From the NCBI GenBank assembly GCA_900555065.1, contig USJY01000026.1, positions 1 to 10,327 on the forward strand: a DNA stretch of 10,327 nucleotides. The letters are read 5' to 3'. Both the position numbers and the translations under genes were made by a program. This DNA is from an uncultured Eubacteriales bacterium. Its GTDB lineage: Bacteria > Bacillota > Clostridia > Oscillospirales > UMGS1783. Shown piece after piece: positions 5,950-10,327 of this stretch; position 1 is the first letter of the stretch, and each line of letters opens with the position of its first letter. The notes beneath the pieces were generated by a model. The model saw only the letters and a program-made list of their open reading frames with translations. It did not search any database and was not told the origin of the DNA.

Positions 5950-6993
5950 TTATTCCCCCTTCTCCTCCCGCCGCAGCCGAAGCTGGCCGCAGGAGCCGCT
6001 TATGTCTCCGCCGACAGACCGGCGGACAGTTACAGTATAGCCGCGCTTTTGCAGGACGGCGGCAAAGGCACGGATACCGGCTTCCCCCGTGTTTGCAAAA
6101 GCTCCGTCCCCTATGGGATTGACGGCGATTAAGTTGATGTGGCAGTTTTTGAGCGGACGGAGCAACGAAGCGAGCTCGCGCGCCTGCGCGGGCGCGTCGT
6201 TGACGCCGCGGATCATTGCGTATTCAAACGAGATGCGCCGGCCTGTCATGCGTTCGTAATAGGCGCAGGCGCTGAGCAGTTCGCCGAGGTCCCACCGGCG
6301 GGCGACGGGCATAAGCTCCCGGCGCAGCGCGTCGTTCGGCGCGTGCAGGGAGACGGCGAGCGTGATCTGCAGGCGCAGCCGCGCAAGGTCGCGGATCCGG
6401 TCGGCAAGGCCGCAGGTTGAGAGCGTGATATGCCGGTGCGACAGGCCGACGCCCATGGGGTCCGCTATGTTTTCCAGAAACCGGACGACGTTGTCGTAGT
6501 TGTCCAGCGGCTCGCCCATGCCCATGAGCACGACGGAGCCGATTCGTTCGCCCTGATCTTTGGAGAGAAGCAGGTACTGGTCGAGAATCTCGCCGGCGCT
6601 GAGGTTGCGGCCGAGCCCGTTTACCGTGGACGCGCAGAAGGCGCAGCCCATCCTGCACCCGGCCTGGGTGGAAAGACAGGCGGACAGCCCGTACCGGTAG
6701 CGCATGACCACCGCTTCTACAGTATATCCATTCTGTAATTTTATCAAATACTTTGCCGTCCCGTCAAGCGTTGAGACGAATTTCTCCGCAATTTTACAGG
6801 GCGTAAGACAGGTTTTTGCCTGTAATGCGGCGCGGTCGGCTTTGTTCAGGTCGGTCATCTCGGAAAATGCGGTAATGCCGCGCCCGCACCAGGCGAAAAT
6901 CTGCCCGGCGCGGAAGGCGGGAAACCCCAGTGAATCGCACAGGGCGCGCACCTGCGCAAAGGACATGGATTTCAAGTCCAGTTTCTCTTGCAT
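5950..6993 (-). CDS. rlmN: Dual-specificity 23S rRNA / tRNA adenine-C2 methyltransferase (radical SAM)
   Basis: RlmN puts a methyl group on C2 of A2503 in 23S rRNA, and in studied bacteria also on A37 of some tRNAs, using radical SAM chemistry and a methylcysteine intermediate. The 347 residues are typical. The radical-SAM cluster motif CRMGCAFC is at 113-120 (Cys113, 117, 120). It is followed by NGLGRNL (125-131), the SAM-binding VLMGMGEPLDN (155-165), and SLHAPND (215-221). The catalytic methyl-accepting Cys335 sits in GSCGQL near the C-terminus. Glu93 in VEAVVM matches the glutamate involved in the N-terminal active site. The frame is open to 7104, but ATG 6993 is preferred: it has GGAGG 9 bases upstream, lies 4 bases after the rsmB stop, and starts at the conserved family N-terminus; longer versions would overlap rsmB by over 100 bases. 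A Cfr-type resistance enzyme is unlikely given the housekeeping context. Confidence 0.96.
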   Translation of the reverse strand: MQEKLDLKSMSFAQVRALCDSLGFPAFRAGQIFAWCGRGITAFSEMTDLNKADRAALQAKTCLTPCKIAEKFVSTLDGTAKYLIKLQNGYTVEAVVMRYRYGLSACLSTQAGCRMGCAFCASTVNGLGRNLSAGEILDQYLLLSKDQGERIGSVVLMGMGEPLDNYDNVVRFLENIADPMGVGLSHRHITLSTCGLADRIRDLARLRLQITLAVSLHAPNDALRRELMPVARRWDLGELLSACAYYERMTGRRISFEYAMIRGVNDAPAQARELASLLRPLKNCHINLIAVNPIGDGAFANTGEAGIRAFAAVLQKRGYTVTVRRSVGGDISGSCGQLRLRREEKGE

Positions 6994-6997
6994 AATC

Positions 6998-8296
6998 TCA
7001 GCCCTCCCTGCGGATCGCCGCAATGTAGAAACCCTCCGAGCCGGGCTCGAACAGGGTGACGGGGCCGTCTGCATCCGCGCCTGACAGGCGGGGACAGGGC
7101 GCATAGGAAAAGCCGGGGTTCGCCTGTAAAAACGCGTCGGTCACCGCGCGGTTCTCGGCGGGGACCAGGGTGCAGGTGCTGTATACCAGCCGGCCGCCGG
7201 GGCGCAGGCTCTGCGCGGCGCGGTCGAGTATGGCGCGCTGAAGGGCGGGCAGGCCGGCAAATTCGGAGGGCGGACGGTAGCGCAGTTCAGGGCGGCGGGC
7301 CATCATCCCGTAGCCGGAGCAGGGCGCGTCCACAAGGGCCGCGTCGGCATGTACGGATACCGGATAGGGCGCCGCCGCGTCCGCGGCCGCGGGCCGGATA
7401 CAGGCAATGCCCAGCCGGCGCATGCCGGCCTCGATGAGCCGGACGCGGTGCGGATGCAGGTCGAACGCGTATATTTCGCCGCGGTCGCGCATTTGCTGGG
7501 CCATGGTAAACGATTTGGAGCCGGGCGCGGCGCATGCGTCGAGCACGGTGTCGCCCGGTTTTGCGCAGACCGCCGCCGCGGCGAGCTGGGAGGCGGCGCC
7601 CTGCAGATGAAACAGCCCGTCGCGCCAGGCGGCGGTCTGCTCCAGGGACTTGGAAAAACACAGGAAAACAGAGTCGGGCAGCGGGCCCGGCTCCGCGGTG
7701 ATGCCGTCCCGTGCCGCGGCGGCGGCAAAGGCGGACGCATCGCTGCAGCGCAGGGTGTTGACGCGCGCGCAGATGCGCGACCGCTGGGCTGTAAAGCCCT
7801 CGAAAAAGGCCTGCGTTGCCGCATGGCCGTAAGCGTCTGTCAGGAGCGCGGCGACGGCGGGGTGGACGGAGTATTTCAGAGAAAGCCCGCCCCGGTCCAG
7901 CTCCTCCAGCAGACCGTCCCGGCTGCGGTCGATGTTCCGCAGCACGGCGTTGACAAAACCCGCGGCCTGCGGTGCGACGCGGCGCGCGAGCTTTACCGAT
8001 TCGTCCACGGCCGCGCGCGGCGGGATCCGGTCCAGAAACAGCAGCTGGCAGGCGCCGAGGCGCAGGATGTTCGTGAGCGCGGGCGAGGTCTTTTTCATCC
8101 TGGAAAAACGGCCGATGCAGTAGTCAAGCGGAATGACGCGCTCGAGCACGCCGTAAAAAAGCTGCTTGTATAAGCTGCGGTCGGCTTCGCTCAGCCGCTC
8201 TCCGGCCAGGGCGCGGCTGGCTTCTATATTGGAATACGCGCCGCGGTCGAGTACGGCGCCTATGGATTGCAGCGCAAGGCTGCGCGCACGGCTCAT
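6998..8296 (-). CDS. rsmB: 16S rRNA (cytosine(967)-C(5))-methyltransferase RsmB
   Basis: RsmB methylates C5 of C967 (E. coli numbering) in 16S rRNA with SAM. The 432 residues contain an N-terminal NusB-like RNA-binding domain (about 1-135) and a C-terminal Rossmann methyltransferase domain. Key motifs are DACAAPGSKS (253-262, SAM loop), an acidic residue at the end of the next strand in YAFDLHPHR (276-284), DAPCSGYG (323-330, Cys326, release cysteine) and STCTL (373-377, Cys375, catalytic nucleophile), as in all m5C RNA methyltransferases. The ATG at 8296 has AGGCGG 6 bases upstream and follows the zinc peptidase stop by 10 bases. Its TGA is 4 bases before the rlmN start and overlaps the rlmN ribosome-binding region, suggesting coupled translation. 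Residues 180-240 are alanine-rich but the fold motifs are intact. Confidence 0.95.
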   Translation of the reverse strand: MSRARSLALQSIGAVLDRGAYSNIEASRALAGERLSEADRSLYKQLFYGVLERVIPLDYCIGRFSRMKKTSPALTNILRLGACQLLFLDRIPPRAAVDESVKLARRVAPQAAGFVNAVLRNIDRSRDGLLEELDRGGLSLKYSVHPAVAALLTDAYGHAATQAFFEGFTAQRSRICARVNTLRCSDASAFAAAAARDGITAEPGPLPDSVFLCFSKSLEQTAAWRDGLFHLQGAASQLAAAAVCAKPGDTVLDACAAPGSKSFTMAQQMRDRGEIYAFDLHPHRVRLIEAGMRRLGIACIRPAAADAAAPYPVSVHADAALVDAPCSGYGMMARRPELRYRPPSEFAGLPALQRAILDRAAQSLRPGGRLVYSTCTLVPAENRAVTDAFLQANPGFSYAPCPRLSGADADGPVTLFEPGSEGFYIAAIRREG

Positions 8297-8306
8297 CCGT
8301 TCCCGC

Positions 8307-8999
8307 CTATTTGCGCCTGTTGCCGAACAGCAGCAGAATGCGCAAAAAGCTCATAAGCGATACGAGCAGGCCGGCCACATAGGTCATGGCCGCGGCGGAA
8401 AGCACGCGCTTTGTCATGCCCAGTTCGTCGGCGGCGAGGACGCCGGCCGATTCCAGGCTCGCCAGGGCGCGGCGGGACGCATTGAACTCAACGGGCAGGG
8501 TGACAAGCTGGAAAAACACGGCCAGGCCGAAAAATACGATGCCGACGTCGATGAGGACGGGGAAGCTGAAGATCAGGCCCAGAATAATGAGCCAGGGCGT
8601 GATGGCCGAGCCAAACTGCGTAATGGGCACGATGGCGCTGCGCAGCTTGAGCGGGAAATACCCCTCCGCGTGCTGGATCGCATGGCCCGCTTCGTGCGCC
8701 GCGACGCCAAGCGCCGCGACCGAGCTGCTCCCGTAGACCGGGTCGGACAGGGAAATGGTCTGCTTTTTCGGGTTGAAGTTATCGGTCAGGTTGCCGCCGA
8801 TATGGACCACGTCCACATGCGTCAGACCGTTTGCGTCAAGCATGCGGCGCGTCATCTCATAAGCGGTGATCCCGCTGCGCGCGCCGACCTGCGCGTATTT
8901 TTTATACGTGGACTGCACCTTGATCTGCGCCACCATTGCAATGATGAGGGCGGGAACTACGAGCAGAAGATAATAGTAGTCAAAATAGAAAAACGGCAT
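8307..8999 (-). CDS. Membrane zinc metallopeptidase, YugP-like (Zn_peptidase_2 family)
   Basis: The 230-residue membrane protein carries the zincin motif HEAGH (102-106), with the two zinc-binding histidines and catalytic Glu103. Glu171 in the segment LPVEFNASRRA is the likely third zinc ligand. Hydrophobic segments lie at about 9-26, 128-148, 150-170 and 205-225, consistent with an integral membrane peptidase whose active site is near the membrane. The overall pattern (N-terminal Tyr/Leu-rich anchor, conserved NFNPKKQTISLSDPVY stretch before HEAGH) fits the YugP-type family of Firmicutes, whose substrates are not established. AGGAGG stands 7 bases before ATG 8999. The gene lies 42 bases after fmt and 10 before rsmB, so it is co-transcribed with translation genes, but a link in function is not shown. 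Confidence 0.9.
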   Translation of the reverse strand: MPFFYFDYYYLLLVVPALIIAMVAQIKVQSTYKKYAQVGARSGITAYEMTRRMLDANGLTHVDVVHIGGNLTDNFNPKKQTISLSDPVYGSSSVAALGVAAHEAGHAIQHAEGYFPLKLRSAIVPITQFGSAITPWLIILGLIFSFPVLIDVGIVFFGLAVFFQLVTLPVEFNASRRALASLESAGVLAADELGMTKRVLSAAAMTYVAGLLVSLMSFLRILLLFGNRRK

Positions 9000-9041
9000 G
9001 TTGTTTCCTCCTGTCTGGGTTCTAGTCTTGCCCCGCGCCGG

Positions 9042-9968
9042 CTACTCCGCCACGGTTCCGGGCGGGACGGGGTGGCCGGCCAGGTATTCCTTTGCCGACA
9101 TGCGGCGCTTGCCCTGCGGCTGCAGCGTGACCAGACGCAGCGCGCCGTCCGCGCAGGCCAGGACAAGCCCGTGCTCCCTGTCCGCATACAGGACGCTGCC
9201 CGGTTCGCCGCGGCCGGATACTATCTGCGCTTCAAAAACCTTGATCTGGCGGCCGGACAGCGTCAGATACGCACCGGGAAAGGGCGCGAGGCCGCGGATC
9301 CGGTCGCGCACCTGCTTTGCGCTCTGGCAAAAGTCGAGCCGGCAGTCGTCCCTGGAGAGCATGGGCGCGTAGGTGTGCTGGCTGTCGTCCTGCTTCACGG
9401 GCGTGATACGGCCCGCTTCGAGCAGGGCAAGCGCGTGCACCAGCGCGTCCGCGCCCAGCACGGCGAGCCGGTCGTGCAGGTCGCCGGCCGTGTCGTCGTC
9501 CGCAATCGGGGTGCGGACGGAAAGAAGCATATCTCCGGTGTCGAGGCCCTTTTCCATGTACATAATCGTCACGCCGCTCTCGCGCTCGCCGTTGATAATC
9601 GCCCAGTTGATGGGCGCTGCGCCGCGGTATCTGGGCAGCAGCGACGCGTGCACGTTGATGCAGCCGCGCGGGGGAAAGCCGAGCACATACTGCGGCAGGA
9701 TTTTCCCGTAAGCGGCGACGACGATCGCGTCCGGACGCGTCCGCTCCAGCAGGGGGAGCAGCGATTCATTCTTCAGGGTTTCGGGCTGGAACACCTCGAG
9801 TCCGCGCGCGAGCGCCGCCGTTTTGACTGCGGGCGGGGCGAGCTTATATCCCCGGCCCTGCGGCCGGTCGGGCTGGGTGACGACGGCGCAGATTTCATGC
9901 CCCGCGTCCAGCAGCGCGTTGAGGCTTGCCACGGCGAATTCGGGCGTTCCCATAAACAGTATTTTCAA
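9042..9968 (-). CDS. fmt: Methionyl-tRNA formyltransferase (TTG start)
   Basis: Fmt transfers a formyl group from 10-formyltetrahydrofolate to Met-tRNAi for translation initiation. The 308 residues are the usual length. The N-terminal hydrolase domain (1 to about 190) opens with the canonical KILFMGTPEFA, has the tRNA-acceptor loop region RPQGRGYKLAPP (35-46), and carries the catalytic set Asn105 and His107 in INVHASLLPRYRGAAP, with Asp143 in GLDTGD. The C-terminal OB-like domain (about 205-308) follows, with the usual PFPGAY segment. The start is TTG at 9966-9968: it gives exactly the family N-terminus and has AAGGA 9 bases upstream. A TAG ends the gene; the zinc peptidase starts 42 bases later with its own strong ribosome binding site. 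The partial gene upstream is probably def, the functional partner. Confidence 0.96.
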   Translation of the reverse strand: MKILFMGTPEFAVASLNALLDAGHEICAVVTQPDRPQGRGYKLAPPAVKTAALARGLEVFQPETLKNESLLPLLERTRPDAIVVAAYGKILPQYVLGFPPRGCINVHASLLPRYRGAAPINWAIINGERESGVTIMYMEKGLDTGDMLLSVRTPIADDDTAGDLHDRLAVLGADALVHALALLEAGRITPVKQDDSQHTYAPMLSRDDCRLDFCQSAKQVRDRIRGLAPFPGAYLTLSGRQIKVFEAQIVSGRGEPGSVLYADREHGLVLACADGALRLVTLQPQGKRRMSAKEYLAGHPVPPGTVAE

Positions 9969-9977
9969 AGCGATCCG

Positions 9978-9982
9978 TCCTT
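9978..9982 (-). promoter_or_regulatory. Ribosome binding site of fmt (supports the TTG start)
   Basis: AAGGA on the minus strand stands 9 bases before the TTG at 9968. The next in-frame ATG (the Met in LFMG, residue 6) would lose the conserved KILF strand, so this site decides the start. Confidence 0.65.
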
Positions 9983-10010
9983 ATGCGGCGAGGTTCACGC
10001 CGTCTGTGTA

Positions 10011-10040
10011 ATGATAAACGCGCAATGAGCGCGCGGGTAA
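10011..10040 (-). promoter_or_regulatory. Possible sigma-A-type promoter for fmt
   Basis: On the minus strand TATCAT (10016-10011) matches the -10 consensus at five of six positions; TTACCC (10040-10035), 18 bases upstream, matches the -35 consensus at only three. It would start transcription roughly 35 bases before the fmt start. It stands in one of the few AT-containing parts of a GC-rich spacer. The weak -35 makes this tentative. Confidence 0.25.
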
Positions 10041-10159
10041 GGCTTGGTTTAAAGCGAAGGCGCCGGGCCCGGAAAAACACGCGTGCTGACACGCTGCCAG
10101 GCGGCGCGGGGAAATTGGCGGCGGCGCCGCGCGCCGGCAATGAAAACCGCTTTCAAAGC

Positions 10160-10198
10160 CGCGGCCGGACGGGCAAAGGCTTTGCAGGGCCGGCCGCG
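10160..10198. repeat. Two-part hairpin in the def-fmt spacer with a competing stem
   Basis: Outer arms CGCGGCCGG (10160-10168) and CCGGCCGCG (10190-10198) pair perfectly over 9 bp. Inner arms GCAAAG (10173-10178) and CTTTGC (10180-10185) share the same axis, separated from the outer stem by a symmetrical 4x4 internal loop. A competing 7-bp pairing is also possible: CAAAGCC (10154-10160) with GGCTTTG (10178-10184), which would break the first structure. There is no T tract directly after it on the minus strand. Confidence 0.4.
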
Positions 10199-10224
10199 TA
10201 AGGACGCGCCGCGCACATTTGCGC

Positions 10225-10248
10225 AAAACGCGCGGCGGCGGACGCGCG
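10225..10248 (-). terminator. Weak possible terminator after the upstream gene (def)
   Basis: On the minus strand CGCGCG (10248-10243), an 8-base loop, and CGCGCG (10234-10229) form a 6-bp GC stem followed by only four T (10228-10225). It begins 17 bases after the stop of the upstream gene. Placement is right for a terminator, but the T tract is short and the whole area is rich in CG words, so chance is possible. Confidence 0.3.
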
Positions 10249-10265
10249 CGGCGCGCGCCCGGGAA

Positions 10266-10327
10266 TCAGTCCGCGTCTTCCCCGTCTTCCCGCTGTTCGG
10301 CGAGCAGCTTGTCGAATTCCTCCTGCG
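10266..10327 (-). CDS. def: C-terminal end of an upstream gene, probably peptide deformylase
   Basis: A minus-strand frame enters the window and ends with TGA at 10266-10268, reading QEEFDKLLAEQ and then an acidic, Glu/Asp/Gly-rich end (19 complete codons). No catalytic motif is in view. A short charged helix like this is compatible with the variable C-terminus of clostridial peptide deformylases, and def directly before fmt is the usual order in Firmicutes. The identity therefore rests on gene order, not on diagnostic residues. Another gene of the priA-def-fmt neighbourhood remains possible. Confidence 0.45.
   Translation of the reverse strand, partial: QEEFDKLLAEQREDGEDAD

Larger units (their letters stand above)
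9969..10265. other. def-fmt spacer, GC-rich, no gene supported
   Basis: The 297 bases hold no frame with recognisable protein features; the short open frames look random. It is very GC-rich with many CG-rich palindromic words. Separate entries describe a possible terminator, a 39-base hairpin and a possible promoter. In most Firmicutes def and fmt are almost contiguous, so a spacer of this size is unusual. Confidence 0.6.

Noticed and set aside
6994..7104. Longer version of rlmN starting at 7104
   Set aside because: It would overlap the end of rsmB by over 100 bases and lies before the conserved N-terminus; ATG 6993 has a good ribosome binding site.
8166..10028. A 620-codon open frame on the plus strand opposite fmt, the zinc peptidase and rsmB
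   Set aside because: It lies fully antisense to genes with intact catalytic motifs and shows no domain of its own; Arg/Ala/Gly-rich composition is typical of the shadow frame of GC-rich genes.
9981..10226. An 81-codon minus-strand frame in the def-fmt spacer
   Set aside because: No family features, no clear ribosome binding site, Arg/Pro/Ala-rich composition as expected from random GC-rich DNA.

Overview
The window is a GC-rich piece of a bacterial chromosome, most likely from a high-GC member of the Clostridia (an Oscillospirales/Ruminococcaceae-like gut Firmicute is my best guess). The main reason is gene order: def, fmt, a YugP-type zinc peptidase, rsmB, rlmN, a PP2C phosphatase, a PASTA-domain Ser/Thr kinase and rsgA run in one direction, which is the classical Firmicutes order. 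AGGAGG-like ribosome binding sites before most genes agree with this. No mobile element, CRISPR array, rRNA or tRNA gene was seen.

Layout. Positions 1-520 (+) hold the C-terminal part of argB (N-acetylglutamate kinase). A 300-base gap without a convincing gene follows, then complete argD (821-2014, +), closed by a perfectly palindromic hairpin with A and T tracts (2029-2058). Positions 2059-2365 are non-coding: an AT-richer patch, then a GC-rich stretch with a nested inverted repeat and a degenerate direct repeat of the 3' end of rsgA. From 10327 down to 2366 everything is on the minus strand, in transcription order: the 3' end of a gene that is probably def (10327-10266), a 297-base GC-rich spacer, fmt (9968-9042, TTG start), the zinc peptidase (8999-8307), rsmB (8296-6998), rlmN (6993-5950), stp/prpC (5942-5214), pknB/prkC (5194-3428) and rsgA (3421-2366). 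Gaps between fmt and rsgA are 4 to 42 bases, so this is almost certainly one operon.

How the genes work together. argB and argD catalyse the second and fourth steps of arginine (ornithine) biosynthesis. The minus-strand operon makes translation-competent ribosomes and initiator tRNA: Fmt formylates Met-tRNAi, the probable Def removes the formyl group, RsmB and RlmN methylate 16S and 23S rRNA, and RsgA is a late 30S-assembly GTPase. The kinase/phosphatase pair links cell-wall sensing through PASTA repeats to this machinery; in Bacillus subtilis PrkC is known to phosphorylate CpgA, the RsgA orthologue.

This is largely an ordinary housekeeping region and I do not see a new defence or metabolic system. 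The points worth a second look are a Ser-Gln repeat tail on the kinase, a long N-terminal extension on RsgA, repeat structure just downstream of rsgA, and a structured spacer between def and fmt.
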